A stretch of 64,000 nucleotides of DNA from an uncultured Rhodospirillales bacterium (GTDB lineage Bacteria > Pseudomonadota > Alphaproteobacteria > Kiloniellales > Kiloniellaceae). Below are positions 36,034 through 46,208 of the stretch, piece by piece. The position numbers and the translations under genes were made by a program. Each line of letters starts with the position of its first letter. The stretch's first letter is position 1. The notes beneath the pieces are model-generated. The model did no database searches. It worked only from the letters and a program-made list of their open reading frames with translations, and was not told the DNA's origin. The DNA lies in NCBI GenBank assembly GCA_913060675.1, contig CAJXUS010000006.1, positions 49,280 through 113,279 on the forward strand, written 5' to 3'.

Positions 36034-37194
36034 ATGACCACGGCCCCTGTTGAAAATTCGTCCCGAGGACACGCAAAAGCCTTTGCACCTCCATCTTCAA
36101 ATGCGGCAGATGGACGTAAGATCTTGGTTGGTCTTTCTCGTCCAGAACTTGAAGCTGAAGTTCTTGGGATGGGTGAAGCGAAGTTCCGTGCCAAACAATT
36201 ATGGCAATGGATTTATAATCGCGGGGCCAGCTCCTTTGAAGAAATGACTTCTCTTGGAAAGCCGTTCCGGGCAAAGCTGGAAGCAGGTTATGTTGTTGGG
36301 CGTCCAGAAGTCGTTGAAGATCTGATTTCTACCGACGGCACCCGTAAATGGTTGCTGCGATTCCCGGATGGTAACGAGGTCGAAACGGTTTTTATCCCTG
36401 AAGAGGGGCGTGGAACTCTCTGCGTGTCATCCCAGGTGGGTTGCACACTTACCTGTAAGTTTTGCCATACAGGCACTCAGCCGCTTGTGCGAAACCTCTC
36501 TCCCAACGAAATTGTATCGCAGATTATTCTTGCGCGTGATTCTATGGCTGAATGGCCAAGTTCAGGGCTCAACCGTCGCGTAACCAATATTGTTATGATG
36601 GGTATGGGCGAGCCGCTATATAATTACGAGAATGTTCGGACTGCCTTAAACATTGTTATGGATGGTGAAGGCCTGTCGATCTCACGACGCCGGATCACGC
36701 TTTCAACATCAGGTGTTGTGCCAGAGATCCGCCGTTGTGGTGTCGATCTCGGGGTTAATCTTGCCGTCTCTTTGCATGCAACTGATGACGAAACCCGTGG
36801 CAAGATCATGCCGATCAATAATAAGTATCCTCTTAAGGAATTATTGGACGCTTGTCGTGAATACCCCGGCGTTAGTAACTCTCGACGTATTACTTTTGAG
36901 TATGTAATGCTCAAAGATGTAAACGATTCGATGGAAGATGCTAAAAAACTGCTACAGGTTCTCAAGGGTATTCCAGCCAAGATCAATTTGATTCCTTTTA
37001 ATCCGTGGCCGGGGTCATTTTTTGATTGCTCTTCTAATAACCAGATTCGCCGATTCTCTGATTTCTTATTCGAAAATGGGATCTCTGCGCCAGTCCGGAC
37101 AACGCGGGGCGAAGATATACTTGCGGCTTGTGGACAGTTAAAGTCTGAATCAGAGCGCAAAAGAAAAACCAAAAAGCCTTGTGCGGCAGAGTAA
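36034..37194 (+). CDS. rlmN: 23S rRNA/tRNA (adenine-C2) methyltransferase RlmN
   Basis: The 386-residue radical-SAM protein has the cluster motif [13 protein letters not shown] (C-x3-C-x2-C) near residue 140, [12 protein letters not shown] (the glycine-rich SAM loop), and [18 protein letters not shown] and [14 protein letters not shown], all diagnostic of RlmN. The conserved cysteine of the mechanism lies at the C-terminus in AACGQL. RlmN methylates A2503 of 23S rRNA and A37 of some tRNAs at C2 using two SAM. AAGGA lies about 10 bases before the ATG. A 15-base hairpin follows. Length is normal. Confidence 0.97.
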   Translation: MTTAPVENSSRGHAKAFAPPSSNAADGRKILVGLSRPELEAEVLGMGEAKFRAKQLWQWIYNRGASSFEEMTSLGKPFRAKLEAGYVVGRPEVVEDLISTDGTRKWLLRFPDGNEVETVFIPEEGRGTLCVSSQVGCTLTCKFCHTGTQPLVRNLSPNEIVSQIILARDSMAEWPSSGLNRRVTNIVMMGMGEPLYNYENVRTALNIVMDGEGLSISRRRITLSTSGVVPEIRRCGVDLGVNLAVSLHATDDETRGKIMPINNKYPLKELLDACREYPGVSNSRRITFEYVMLKDVNDSMEDAKKLLQVLKGIPAKINLIPFNPWPGSFFDCSSNNQIRRFSDFLFENGISAPVRTTRGEDILAACGQLKSESERKRKTKKPCAAE

Positions 37195-37243
37195 GTAACA
37201 AAGAATAAGTCATAAAACAGCTAGACATAAACTGAAACGTATA

Positions 37244-37278
37244 ATGAGAAAGGCCTGACGAGTTCAGGCCTTTCTCAT
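37244..37278. terminator. Bidirectional hairpin between rlmN and a convergent methyltransferase gene
   Basis: A perfect 15-base stem (37244-37258 with 37264-37278) surrounds a CGAGT loop. T-rich sequence after the stem is limited, but stem length and position between convergent stops support termination in both directions. Confidence 0.75.
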
Positions 37279-37291
37279 ATGTAGATTCTCT

Positions 37292-38095
37292 CTAGATAGA
37301 TTTTTCAAATATCAGATTGATCCCAAGAGGCGGTTTTGCCTCTTGGTGCTGTAAATCCATGCAGAAATTTGAAATATCGTGATCAATTTCCCTGATATGT
37401 TTTAGGCTCATACCAAGATTGATTCCGGCCATCAGGATATCATCCATCTTATGCTGGAAGCTGTAACTTGGCTTTGATTCGTATTCAACGTGTCCGAAAT
37501 AATCCAAACCATCGGTTTCTTTCCAGGGATCATCCTTGAAATATGAGTACAATGGGCGCGAAACCCCTTTGGCATCAGCTTCATACATGAGGAGGACAGG
37601 ATGCATTTCTTCGACAACATAATGGCCGCCCGGTTTTAACAAACTGTTGATCACTTTAAAAAAGGCCGGGAGGTCGGGCATCCAACTCATGACCCCGACG
37701 GTGGTCATCACGATATCGAATTGGCCTTCGAGCTCTTTAGGTAGATCGTAAACGTCACTGACGATTAGCTCTATATCATCCTGGTATCCTGCGGCGGCAA
37801 TAATTTCTTTGCCCTGGTCAATAAAACCAGCCGAAGCATCGATGCCAACCCCACTCCGTGCGCCCATTTTTATAACCGACAGCAAATCTTTGGCATTGTT
37901 GCAACAGATTTGAGCGACATTTTTGCCTTCTAAGTTTAGGAGGCTGAGAGTCTCGATTAATTCTGGTACCAAGGCGTTATAATCTGGAGCAGTAACAGCG
38001 TTTAATAATTCTTCTTGATTAGAGGAGCGATGTCGGGGGGCGACTTCATCCCAAGAGGCCCGGTTAGCATCGGTATAAAATTTACGATTTTCCAT
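37292..38095 (-). CDS. Class I SAM-dependent methyltransferase
   Basis: The 267-residue protein has a diverged motif I (VAQICCNNAKDLLSVIKMGARSG), the acidic strand GVGIDASAGFIDQGKEI, the motif II-type ELIVSDVYDLPKELEGQFDIV and LLKPGGHYVVEEMHPVLL. The fold is a class I methyltransferase, with a C-terminal cap beyond residue 185. No acceptor can be inferred; small-molecule methylation is more likely than nucleic acid. It faces rlmN across the hairpin and starts about 110 bases from the argP stop. Confidence 0.8.
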   Translation of the reverse strand: MENRKFYTDANRASWDEVAPRHRSSNQEELLNAVTAPDYNALVPELIETLSLLNLEGKNVAQICCNNAKDLLSVIKMGARSGVGIDASAGFIDQGKEIIAAAGYQDDIELIVSDVYDLPKELEGQFDIVMTTVGVMSWMPDLPAFFKVINSLLKPGGHYVVEEMHPVLLMYEADAKGVSRPLYSYFKDDPWKETDGLDYFGHVEYESKPSYSFQHKMDDILMAGINLGMSLKHIREIDHDISNFCMDLQHQEAKPPLGINLIFEKSI

Positions 38096-38202
38096 AGTTA
38101 CTCCTGCTCGGTACCCTAAAGGTATATCCAGTTTATTTTTTACATATAGCGAGAATCTTGCGTTAAATCACAAACTCTTAAACAGAGTGGCAACCTGTAA
38201 GG

Positions 38203-39102
38203 CTACTCTGAAATAGGGATTAAAACACGCCGCGCTTCTACGACCAACGCTTGTGTAAGGCCCTTCATAAGATCGGTTTGTAAATTCCATACATGCCAAT
38301 ATAGCGGAACTGGCACCTCGTAAGTGGGATCAATGGAAGCTAATGTGCCAGTTTGGATATGCTCTTGACCTTGTTGGTCGGGGATAAGACCGTAAGCAAA
38401 GCCCTTGATAAGAGCCGAGACAAATCCATCACAAGTGGGAATAAGGTGGTGGGGAAACTTGGTTACGTTAAATTTTTGCTCAAGGTAACGATGCTGCAAG
38501 GGGTCTTTACGGTTAAACACTGCGACGGGAATATTGGGGGCATTTTCTGAAGAGAGACCATCAGGCGCGTAACGGTCAATAAATTCAGGTGAAGCCAGAG
38601 GACGATATATCATTTGCCCCAATGGGATACAGCGACAACCCTGAACCGCAGATGAACTACTGCTGATACAGCCCAGGACTTCGCCTGTCCTGAGGAGGTG
38701 ATGGGTTTGTTCTTGATCGTCGACTTTAAGGTCTAGAAGTATGTTGTTTTCAAAGACAAAGCCCTTCACGGCATCCAAAAACCACGTTCCAATTGAATCT
38801 GCGTTCAGTCCAATTGTTAAAGAAGTAAAGCCCTCTTCAGCATGATTACGAAGATCTTCATCCAATTCGTTTTCAAGTAGGCTCACTTGTTTGTAGTGCT
38901 TGAGCAGGCGCTGACCCGCTGACGTGGCCGTTAGGGGAGTACTTCGGACCACAAGAGTTTGCCCCAATTTATCTTCTAACTGTCTTAGGCGCTGTGAGAC
39001 GGCTGACTGGGTTATAAAGAGTTTTTTGGCGGCCTTATCAAAACTGCCTTCTTCAAGGATGGCAGTGAGGGTGGCGAGTTGTCGATAGTCGAACATGATC
39101 AT
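38203..39102 (-). CDS. argP: LysR-type regulator ArgP/IciA family
   Basis: The 299-residue regulator has an N-terminal helix-turn-helix close to ArgP: FDYRQLATLTAILEEGSFDKA followed by FITQSAVSQRLRQLEDKLGQ, and then the LysR effector domain to residue about 290. ArgP controls argO (arginine exporter) in E. coli and its paralogue LysG controls lysE. Here argO lies 1 kb away, with a GST gene between. ATG codons at 39102 and 39096 are both possible. The 226-base gap to the divergent GST gene should hold its target and own promoter. Confidence 0.88.
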   Translation of the reverse strand: MIMFDYRQLATLTAILEEGSFDKAAKKLFITQSAVSQRLRQLEDKLGQTLVVRSTPLTATSAGQRLLKHYKQVSLLENELDEDLRNHAEEGFTSLTIGLNADSIGTWFLDAVKGFVFENNILLDLKVDDQEQTHHLLRTGEVLGCISSSSSAVQGCRCIPLGQMIYRPLASPEFIDRYAPDGLSSENAPNIPVAVFNRKDPLQHRYLEQKFNVTKFPHHLIPTCDGFVSALIKGFAYGLIPDQQGQEHIQTGTLASIDPTYEVPVPLYWHVWNLQTDLMKGLTQALVVEARRVLIPISE

Positions 39103-39328
39103 TAGGGCTGCTAATTATTATTTGAGTACATTAGTTATACAGCAAATGACGTACCTATGAGCAAGGAGTTTTGAAAGCAATTTTGACAAACTTCGTGAAG
39201 ATTTTGCCAATTGATCTGTGTTCCCTAGTATGTGCTGTTTTCTTAGAACATAGTGGCCGTCGTTGATGAAATAAGTCACGACAGTCTGTTTTACATGATT
39301 AGAAAAACACTTGAGGAGATCCACAGTT

Positions 39329-39976
39329 ATGTGTGCTTTAAAGCTCATTATCGCAAATAAAAATTACTCGTCTTGGTCATTTCGCCCTTGGATTGCTTTG
39401 AAAGTAAAAGGCATAGAGTTTGAGGAAGTTTTTTCGCAGTTTAATGAGGATACTGGGCATAAACATTTTGCTGAATTTTCTCCTACGAAAAAAGTACCTG
39501 TTCTTCAAGATGGTGATTTGTCGGTTTGGGAATCACTCGCCATTCTTGAGTATCTTGCCGAAAAATTTCCAGAGGCAGGGTTTTGGCCAAAAAATGTAAA
39601 AGATCGGGTTTTGGCAAGATGTATTTCTAATGAGATGCACGGTGGCTTTATGTCTCTGAGAGCCGAATGTCCGATGAATATGCGCCGTGCAGAAGAGGCG
39701 ATATCTGTTTCTGAGGGTGTACATAAGGATGTTAAACGGATAACGGATATTTGGCGTGAATGCCTGGAAGGATCAGGCGGTCCGTTCCTGTTTGGTGAAT
39801 TTTCCAACGCTGATGCAATGTTTGCACCTGTTGTTAATAGAATTGCCAAATACAAACTCAGCGACGATCCAATTGTTGCTCGTTATTCTTCTGCGATAAC
39901 TTCTCTCCCGGCATATCAAGAATGGGAAGTTGCTGGAAAGGCTGAGCCCTGGATTGTGGAAGAAGATGAAGCCTGA
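39329..39976 (+). CDS. Glutathione S-transferase family protein
   Basis: The 215-residue protein has the GST layout. It starts MCALKLIIANKNYSSWSFRP, with a serine-based active site near residues 14-16. KKVPVLQDGDLSVWESLAILEYL holds the cis-proline and the glutamate/serine pair for glutathione. An all-helical C-terminal domain follows, with FLFGEFSNADAMFAPVV. The class is zeta-like or YfcF-like by the SSWSxRPW opening. It is the first gene on the plus strand between divergent argP and argO, an unusual position that may place it under ArgP-linked control. The start is the ATG at 39329. Confidence 0.88.
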   Translation: MCALKLIIANKNYSSWSFRPWIALKVKGIEFEEVFSQFNEDTGHKHFAEFSPTKKVPVLQDGDLSVWESLAILEYLAEKFPEAGFWPKNVKDRVLARCISNEMHGGFMSLRAECPMNMRRAEEAISVSEGVHKDVKRITDIWRECLEGSGGPFLFGEFSNADAMFAPVVNRIAKYKLSDDPIVARYSSAITSLPAYQEWEVAGKAEPWIVEEDEA

Positions 39977-40099
39977 TATTCAAATTTCTAATGTTGCATA
40001 ATTATTATTAGCATTACTTCTGATGGCCTTCTTTTTATAGTGTGATCTGATTTTCCAAGTTTGGAAAAGAGATATGACGAAGAGTTTAAGGAGCTGAGG

Positions 40100-40723
40100 A
40101 TGTTTGGAGTAGTCGCCCCTTTTTTGAAGGGCATGGGAATAGGTGCAAGTTTGATCATCGCGATTGGTGCGCAAAATGCGTATGTCCTGACCCAGGGACT
40201 GCGACGTAACAATCAGTTTGTCGTTGCCTTTCTTTGCAGCCTGGTTGATGCGGTTCTGATTGCCCTTGGTGTTGCTGGGATGGGGTTACTGATAACCTCA
40301 AATCCGCTTCTACTTGTATTTGCTGCTTGGGGCGGGGCGGTTTTCTTATTTTGCTATGGCTTGAATGCATTTCGCGCTGCGGTAAATCCGGAAGTGTTGA
40401 AATCAAGACAGGAAGCCGGTGCTGATACCTTAAAGAAAGCGGTTATAACAACACTTGGGGTAAGCTTGCTTAATCCACATGTTTATTTGGATACAGTCGT
40501 TCTACTCGGCTCGATCGGGGGTCGTTATCCCGAAGAAACCCGCCTTTGGTTTGGCCTTGGGGCAGTGTTGTCGTCATTTCTATGGTTTTTTTCTTTAAGC
40601 CTTGGTGCGAAATGGTTGGCGCCCTTGTTTAAGCGTCCCATTTCTTGGCGTGTGCTGGATTGCCTTGTTGGTTTAATCATGTGGGCAATTGCGATCTCTC
40701 TTGTCAGACAGGCGATGGCCTAA
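40100..40723 (+). CDS. argO: Arginine exporter, LysE/ArgO family
   Basis: The 207-residue membrane protein has six helices and the LysE-family motif GASLIIAIGAQNAYVLTQGL at about residues 12-31. The first helix, then FVVAFLCSLVDAVLIALGVAGMG, and the loop GVSLLNPHVYLDTVVLLGSIG are typical of ArgO. It exports basic amino acids, mainly arginine, possibly also lysine. AAGGAG sits 6 bases before the ATG at 40100. Together with argP 1 kb away it forms the usual regulator/exporter pair. A longer frame from 40061 is not supported. Confidence 0.9.
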   Translation: MFGVVAPFLKGMGIGASLIIAIGAQNAYVLTQGLRRNNQFVVAFLCSLVDAVLIALGVAGMGLLITSNPLLLVFAAWGGAVFLFCYGLNAFRAAVNPEVLKSRQEAGADTLKKAVITTLGVSLLNPHVYLDTVVLLGSIGGRYPEETRLWFGLGAVLSSFLWFFSLSLGAKWLAPLFKRPISWRVLDCLVGLIMWAIAISLVRQAMA

Positions 40724-40734
40724 GGTATTAACAG

Positions 40735-40771
40735 AAAAAATGCAGCCCTGAATTTTCTACTTCAGGGCTGC
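40735..40771 (-). terminator. Rho-independent terminator of the chemoreceptor gene
   Basis: An 11-base stem (GCAGCCCTGAA with TTCAGGGCTGC) with an 8-base loop lies downstream of the chemoreceptor stop on the minus strand. The A run at 40735-40740 is the U tract in that direction. It may also slow argO transcription from the other side. Confidence 0.85.
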
Positions 40772-40795
40772 GGATATAGAAGAATAACAAAAGAG

Positions 40796-42982
40796 TTATG
40801 CTCTTACAGAGTTCAAAAATTGATCGACATTTTCCGTAAGTAATGAGCTTTCCGCATCAATTTTTTGTACACCATCAATAACTTGACCCATAGACTGGTT
40901 GGTTTTGTTTAGCGCAGCAGATACACCCTGCACTCGCTCGGCAATGACAGAGCAATTCGTTGCAGATTGGTTTACGGTCCTGCTGATTTCTCTGGTAGCG
41001 CCGCCTTGCTCTTCAACAGCAGTAGAAATCCCCCCTGCGATATCATTGATCTCTTTGATCACATTGTCGATTTGTTCTGCGGCGTCGACAGCGCTGCTGA
41101 TTTCACTTTGAATATTGCCTATGAGGGTCCGAATGTCTTCCGTTGCAGAGGTGGTTTGGTTGGAGAGATTTTTGACCTCTGAGGCAACTACGGCAAAACC
41201 TTTACCTGCTTCACCGGCACGTGCAGCCTCAATGGTCGCGTTCAATGCCAGAAGGTTGGTTTGTTCGGCGATACCACTAATCATACTTATAACGTTTTCG
41301 ATCTCTTGGGAGCCTTCATTCAAACGGGTAATGTTACCGTTCATGGTCGTTGCGCGATCAACCGCATTATGTGAACACTCGGTACTTTTGTTCACGAGGT
41401 TTGATATTTCAGAAATTGAAGCAGAGAGTTCTTCTGTTGCAGAGGCGACGGTGGAAATATCACTGGACATGGCATCACTGGCGCCGCTGATTTCCTGAGC
41501 TTCTTTTTGTGATTCTTCGGCTAGACCCTGCATCTCTTTGGCCTGATCTCTCATAACAGTAACATTGCTTGAGAGCACGCTGATGGAAGAGCCAACAGAA
41601 ACATCGAAATCATTTGCCAGTTTATGAGAGTTAAGGCGTTTTTCTTCCTCTACTCGGGCGTGGCTTAGTTCCTGTTCTTCTTTTAAAGTTACTGCTTCGC
41701 GGGAAACATTGCGAAGCGCAGCCAGAGCGTGACCCATCTTGCTGATTTCGTCGTTGCCATTTCTGAGAATACTTGTTTTGAGATCTCCATTGGCAATATT
41801 TTCCATGGATGAAACCAAACCCATCAAGCGGCGAAGCAGTGAGCGCACGACGTAAAGCCAACCGATTAAAATTGAAATGATTAATGACGCGGCAGCTATT
41901 ACAATCATAATGATTTCGGTTTGTTTTGAGGAGGCTTTGTTTTCCTCTGCTGTTAAAGCAATGTCAGCCTCAGTTTCGTTGACAAGCTCACTTATTTGTC
42001 CGGAAAGGCCTTCAGCAAGTTGCCGGGTTGTTTCCATGATCTCATCGCTTTTGTTTAAAGCGGTGAGTTCGGCTTTCCTGAGTTTGAATATATTATCTTG
42101 GAGGTCACCCTTACTGCCAAGTTTTAGCAAATTTTGAAATAATTCGGACAGCTTTGGGACTTCTTGAGTTTGGGACAGTTTAGATAGCGGGGTTGCCATC
42201 GATCCCAGAGAGGTCAGGAATAATTGTTCGATTTCCTCTATACCCTGGACAGTATTTGTTTGCCCGCCCTCTGCCAGGAGCCCGAGCAGGAGGTTTGTTG
42301 ATCCTTTGAAATCCAACAATCCTTGTTGTAATTGAAAGAGCTGTAAGGGCTCGCCTTCTCCATCGATAACACCCAGACGAACCTGGATCAGATGTGGCGC
42401 AATCTCTTTTGCAACGAGCTCGCGGTAGGCTGAGAGCTGGCTACCAAGTTCCTGTCGACGTAGAGCATGATTTTGGCTTTCATCTCCGAGATCGCGAAGT
42501 TCACTGATCTTTGGCTGAATTGCTTCCAGACTACCCTGAATATTTGAAACGGTTTCCGGGCTAATATCGAGCTCAGTCAAAGATGAAAGATGGTCTTGAG
42601 CCGAGAGTATAGAACTTTGCAAGGCGAGAAAGCGTTGGTCTCTTATGGGCGTACTCGGAGCAGATTTTAAGAGAGGTGCCGTCGCTGCTAATCTGGAAAT
42701 TTCTTCAGATAGTTTGAGGGCCGCTGTAATTGCTGGAACGGACTCTTCAGCAAGGACTGTTTGGGTTTCGCTCAATTTTGTGAGGTTATACCAACTTATA
42801 GCACTTACAAGTATGGTCATTGCTGCAACGACACCAAAGGCTAGGATCAATCTTTTGCCAATACCAAATTTGATGTCGGAGGTTTGTCCCGCTTCTGAAT
42901 TCGGATTTTCGTTGGAATCGTTCACCAGTATTTTTTCGTCAACTTCTTTATCGAGGACCTGTACCATACTTTGGGCGTCCAT
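40796..42982 (-). CDS. Methyl-accepting chemotaxis protein
   Basis: The 728-residue protein has a cytoplasmic N-terminus of about 40 residues, helix TM1 near residue 45-67, a long helical periplasmic sensor (about 70-355), TM2 ([20 protein letters not shown]), a HAMP domain and an MCP signalling domain whose tip reads [30 protein letters not shown]. The periplasmic length and helical look suggest a helical bimodular sensor. No C-terminal CheR pentapeptide is present. It transmits attractant or repellent signals to CheA; no che genes lie here. The ligand is unknown. Confidence 0.95.
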   Translation of the reverse strand: MDAQSMVQVLDKEVDEKILVNDSNENPNSEAGQTSDIKFGIGKRLILAFGVVAAMTILVSAISWYNLTKLSETQTVLAEESVPAITAALKLSEEISRLAATAPLLKSAPSTPIRDQRFLALQSSILSAQDHLSSLTELDISPETVSNIQGSLEAIQPKISELRDLGDESQNHALRRQELGSQLSAYRELVAKEIAPHLIQVRLGVIDGEGEPLQLFQLQQGLLDFKGSTNLLLGLLAEGGQTNTVQGIEEIEQLFLTSLGSMATPLSKLSQTQEVPKLSELFQNLLKLGSKGDLQDNIFKLRKAELTALNKSDEIMETTRQLAEGLSGQISELVNETEADIALTAEENKASSKQTEIIMIVIAAASLIISILIGWLYVVRSLLRRLMGLVSSMENIANGDLKTSILRNGNDEISKMGHALAALRNVSREAVTLKEEQELSHARVEEEKRLNSHKLANDFDVSVGSSISVLSSNVTVMRDQAKEMQGLAEESQKEAQEISGASDAMSSDISTVASATEELSASISEISNLVNKSTECSHNAVDRATTMNGNITRLNEGSQEIENVISMISGIAEQTNLLALNATIEAARAGEAGKGFAVVASEVKNLSNQTTSATEDIRTLIGNIQSEISSAVDAAEQIDNVIKEINDIAGGISTAVEEQGGATREISRTVNQSATNCSVIAERVQGVSAALNKTNQSMGQVIDGVQKIDAESSLLTENVDQFLNSVRA

Positions 42983-43255
42983 TCTTAATTACTCCTTAGC
43001 CTATGACCTTTGAGGCCCTCGTTGGGACCTTGCTGAGTTTATTGGTTTTATTTAGGTCATTTAGATTTGTATCGATTTTTTGTTCGCTGGCAGCTTATGT
43101 GGGGAAAAGTAAATATTTTGTCATGATGATGTATTTATTTTGACGAATTACATGTGCTTTGAGGAAAATCGCCTATATCACAATGCGATAGCCGAATAAA
43201 AATTTCAAAAACAGGTATGGAGTAAATTCAGGATGCCAGAGAAATATCACCCTTG

Positions 43256-43289
43256 CTTGACCAATCCCCCTAGGGGGGATAGCGTCAAG
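43256..43289. promoter_or_regulatory. Probable metal-responsive operator upstream of the NreB-like gene
   Basis: The palindrome ATCCCCC-TA-GGGGGGAT (43264-43280) resembles operators of CsoR/RcnR-type metal regulators. It lies in a wider dyad: CTTGAC (43256-43261) and GTCAAG (43284-43289). TTGACC inside it could be a -35 box. No regulator gene of this type lies nearby in the window. The rest of the 43014-43332 gap shows nothing else I can support. Confidence 0.55.
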
Positions 43290-43332
43290 GCGTAGATAAT
43301 GATCATTTTATATTAAACATCAGTGTATACAT

Positions 43333-44709
43333 ATGCTTAGCATTTTAACGAACCGAACATACCGACATCTCTTTTTAGCACAAATTCTCTCCTTAATGGG
43401 GAGTGGTTTAACAACGGTTGCTCTCGGATTGCTTGCTTATGATCTTGCAGGAGCAAATGCAGGGGCTGTGTTGGGGACAGCCCTGGCCTTGAAAATGGTA
43501 GCTTATGTCGGGATCGCACCGATCGTGGGGGCCTTCGCAGATCGTGTGCCGAGAAAGACATTCTTGGTTTTGTTGGATCTTTGCCGAGCTGGAATGATTT
43601 TGTTTTTGCCCTTTGTTACTGAGATTTGGCAAATTTATGTACTGGTTTTCCTCTTTCAGTCTTTCTCTGCGGCTTTCACGCCAACTTTTCAGGCTACAAT
43701 CCCAGATATATTGCCTGATGAAGCAGATTTCACGAAAGCTTTGTCGCTCTCTCGATTGGCTTACGATCTTGAAGCGTTATTGAGTCCTTTGTTTGCAGGG
43801 CTATTGCTGACAGTTATTTCGTTTCATTGGCTATTTTTAGGAACCATTCTTGGCTTTGTTGCATCGGCGTTGTTGGTTGGAACGGTTGTGTTACCAGCAG
43901 TAAAAGCTACGGAAGAAGAAACGAGTTTTTATCGGCGTGTTTCCAGGGGCAGTCGAATTTATTTGGCCACTCCACGATTACGGGGACTTCTGGCTCTCAG
44001 TTTTACCGTTTCATCAGCGGGTGTCATGGTGATCGTCAATACGGTTGTCTATGTGCGTGAAAATCTTGCTGGTGATGAAAGAGATGTCGCGATCTTCCTT
44101 GCTGCGGCGGGGCTTGGTTCTATGGTCGTGGCGCTCGGCCTTAGAAAAATATTGGAGATATTTGAGCCCAGACGGGTCATGCTGAGTGGCGCGCTTGTCT
44201 TACTCCCGACTTTAGCTGTTGCATCGCTTAACCTCGGTTATGGATTTACTTTAGTTATTTGGGGACTGGTTGGGGCAGGAACATCTTTGATCCAAACCCC
44301 TGGTGGGTTATTGCTAAAACGGTCTGCGCACAAAGAAGACTTACCGTCGATTTTTGCCGCCCATTTTGCCTTGTCACATGCCTGTTGGCTCATCACCTAT
44401 CCTCTTGCTGGTTGGCTGGGTATCTACATAGGATTAGACGGGACTTTTCTGGTCGCATCAGGAGGTGTTTTGATAGGCCTTTTGTGTGCGATTTGGATGT
44501 GGCCAGCAAAGGACAGTGAGGTACTCACCCACAGCCATCCAGAGGTTTCTCACCTTCACCTGCATACTCATGATGAGCACCATTCACATGACCACCAAGG
44601 GTGGGAGGGACCTGAGCCTCATCGTCACCCGCATTACCATGCCGCGCATCGACATTCGCATCCTTTTGTGATCGATAGTCATCATGAAATGTGGCCCAAT
44701 CGCAATTAA
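43333..44709 (+). CDS. NreB-like MFS metal efflux permease with His-rich tail
   Basis: The 458-residue protein has about 12 helices and the opening MLSILTNRTYRHLFLAQILS. It also carries QATIPDILPDEADFTKALSLSRLAYDLEALLSPL and LIQTPGGLLLKRSAHKEDLPS blocks that I recognise from NreB/NrsD-type nickel-resistance permeases. The last 60 residues (about 398-458) are histidine-rich (HLHLHTHDEHHSHDH and later HRHPHYHAAHRHSHP), a plausible Ni(II)/Co(II)-binding tail. It should export nickel or a related metal from the cytoplasm. The palindromic C/G operator just upstream supports metal control. No clear ribosome site precedes the ATG, so the start is uncertain. Confidence 0.82.
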   Translation: MLSILTNRTYRHLFLAQILSLMGSGLTTVALGLLAYDLAGANAGAVLGTALALKMVAYVGIAPIVGAFADRVPRKTFLVLLDLCRAGMILFLPFVTEIWQIYVLVFLFQSFSAAFTPTFQATIPDILPDEADFTKALSLSRLAYDLEALLSPLFAGLLLTVISFHWLFLGTILGFVASALLVGTVVLPAVKATEEETSFYRRVSRGSRIYLATPRLRGLLALSFTVSSAGVMVIVNTVVYVRENLAGDERDVAIFLAAAGLGSMVVALGLRKILEIFEPRRVMLSGALVLLPTLAVASLNLGYGFTLVIWGLVGAGTSLIQTPGGLLLKRSAHKEDLPSIFAAHFALSHACWLITYPLAGWLGIYIGLDGTFLVASGGVLIGLLCAIWMWPAKDSEVLTHSHPEVSHLHLHTHDEHHSHDHQGWEGPEPHRHPHYHAAHRHSHPFVIDSHHEMWPNRN

Positions 44710-44748
44710 GCTTCCGAGTTTGGTAAATTGTAATTTGTATTGGTTAGT

Positions 44749-44785
44749 CACAGAACGTCACAGAAGTGTGACGTTCTGTGTTTTT
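44749..44785 (+). terminator. Rho-independent terminator after the NreB-like gene
   Basis: A perfect 14-base stem (44749-44762 with 44767-44780) with a GAAG tetraloop is followed directly by TTTTT. It isolates the efflux gene from the DUF3179 gene downstream. Confidence 0.92.
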
Positions 44786-44837
44786 ACGTCTGGACTAAGG
44801 CAACCTACCTTTTAGATAGTTCGGAGGTTGTAAGAAG

Positions 44838-46208
44838 ATGTTGATCTTGATTGTTGTAAGAAGGGCTTCTGCCCTGCTCATGTCTATGTTCCTCTGTGTG
44901 ATACCACTTTACGTTCAGGCGCAAGATGTTGGACAAACCCCCTTTATTGTCGAACAGAGCTTGAAAGTGTTGGTGGGCAGTCGTCAAGATCGTAGTGAGA
45001 GTCTTGCAGCCTTCGAACAAAGAGGACAAACCGATGTTGTTCCCGTCCTTATTCAAGCGTTACGATTTAATCCTCAAGATCCTCAATTGCGTGCCGTTCT
45101 TGTTAAACTGACAGGGCAACCAGATCAGAGTTGGGGTGACTGGATGCTATGGCAAGAGAACAACCCGCAAATCAAACCCTTCGATGGCTTTGATCTCTTT
45201 AAAGCCAAGGTAGCGACCCTTATCGATCCAAATTTCTCAGTTTTTCTATATCCAGGAGTTCATCACTCTATTCGTCTCGAAGAGATTGCCTGGGGCGGTG
45301 TTAATAAAGACGGTATACCGTCACTTGATAATCCTGTGCTTCTCAACGCAGAAGATGCCGAATACTTAAAAGAAGATGATTTGGTTTTTGGGGTGTCTAT
45401 AAATGGTGATACCCGGGCTTATCCCCTTCGGATCATGGATTGGCACGAAATGTTCAATGACGTCATCGGCGGAGTTCCCGTTGCTTTGGCTTATTGTACA
45501 CTTTGTGGATCAGGGATCCTTTACGAAACCGATTTGGGGGATGGTAAAGAGTCGAAAATTTTCGGATCGTCAGGGTTTCTCTATCGCTCAAACAAACTGA
45601 TGTATGACAAGCAAACGCACTCGCTGTGGAATCAATTTACCGGCCGTCCAGTGGTGGGCTTTTTGACCGGCAGTAAGGTAGAGCTCAAAACCCGCCCGGT
45701 GACCATTACAACGTGGCAGCAATGGCAAAAGCATAACCCTAAAACGAAAGTTCTTTCTCTCGAGACGGGATTTCGGAGGGACTATGGATCAGGTGTTGCT
45801 TACAGGGAGTATTTTTCCTCACCCGAGCTAATGTTCCCTGTTTCTGTGGACCAGAGTGAGCACTTGGCAAAATCATATGTGTTCGTGCTTCGGGTCAGCG
45901 GAAAAGAGAAGGCTTGGCCGTTATCTGATTTTAGAAAATCAAAAATTATAAATGATAAGGTGGATGGTCTATCGTTTATTCTCGTTGGCGATGAAGAAAC
46001 CAGGACGGTTCGGGCGTATCAAGGAAACGGTGAAGTGTTTTCTACAGGGGAGGGTGATGTTGCCCTTATAAGTGAAAGTGATAATTGGCAACTTACTGAA
46101 AATGAATTGATATCGAGTTCGGGTGAAAAACTGGCGCGACTGCCGGGCCATATTTCCTATTGGTTTGCATGGAACAACTATAGCCAGGCTGGCGAGTTTG
46201 CTCGTTAG
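44838..46208 (+). CDS. DUF3179 domain exported protein
   Basis: The 456-residue protein has a signal peptide (LSMFLCVIPLYVQA, cut near VQA-QDV). The DUF3179 domain contains DTRAYPLRIMDWHEMFNDVI, ALAYCTLCGSGILYET (paired cysteines), GSSGFLYRSNKLMYDKQTHSLWNQFTGRPV and VLSLETGFRRDYGSGVAY. The CTLC pair and histidine near MDWHE suggest a metal-binding or redox site, but the family has no known function. GGAGG lies about ten bases before the ATG. The stop overlaps the convergent LysR gene by four bases. Confidence 0.85.
   Translation: MLILIVVRRASALLMSMFLCVIPLYVQAQDVGQTPFIVEQSLKVLVGSRQDRSESLAAFEQRGQTDVVPVLIQALRFNPQDPQLRAVLVKLTGQPDQSWGDWMLWQENNPQIKPFDGFDLFKAKVATLIDPNFSVFLYPGVHHSIRLEEIAWGGVNKDGIPSLDNPVLLNAEDAEYLKEDDLVFGVSINGDTRAYPLRIMDWHEMFNDVIGGVPVALAYCTLCGSGILYETDLGDGKESKIFGSSGFLYRSNKLMYDKQTHSLWNQFTGRPVVGFLTGSKVELKTRPVTITTWQQWQKHNPKTKVLSLETGFRRDYGSGVAYREYFSSPELMFPVSVDQSEHLAKSYVFVLRVSGKEKAWPLSDFRKSKIINDKVDGLSFILVGDEETRTVRAYQGNGEVFSTGEGDVALISESDNWQLTENELISSSGEKLARLPGHISYWFAWNNYSQAGEFAR

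Noticed and set aside
36624..37172. 182-codon antisense ORF over rlmN
   Set aside because: The rlmN motifs on the plus strand are unmistakable and the antisense frame has no features.
43014..43332. Small RNA or second gene between the chemoreceptor and NreB-like genes
   Set aside because: Apart from the C/G operator dyad no structure or frame of note was found.
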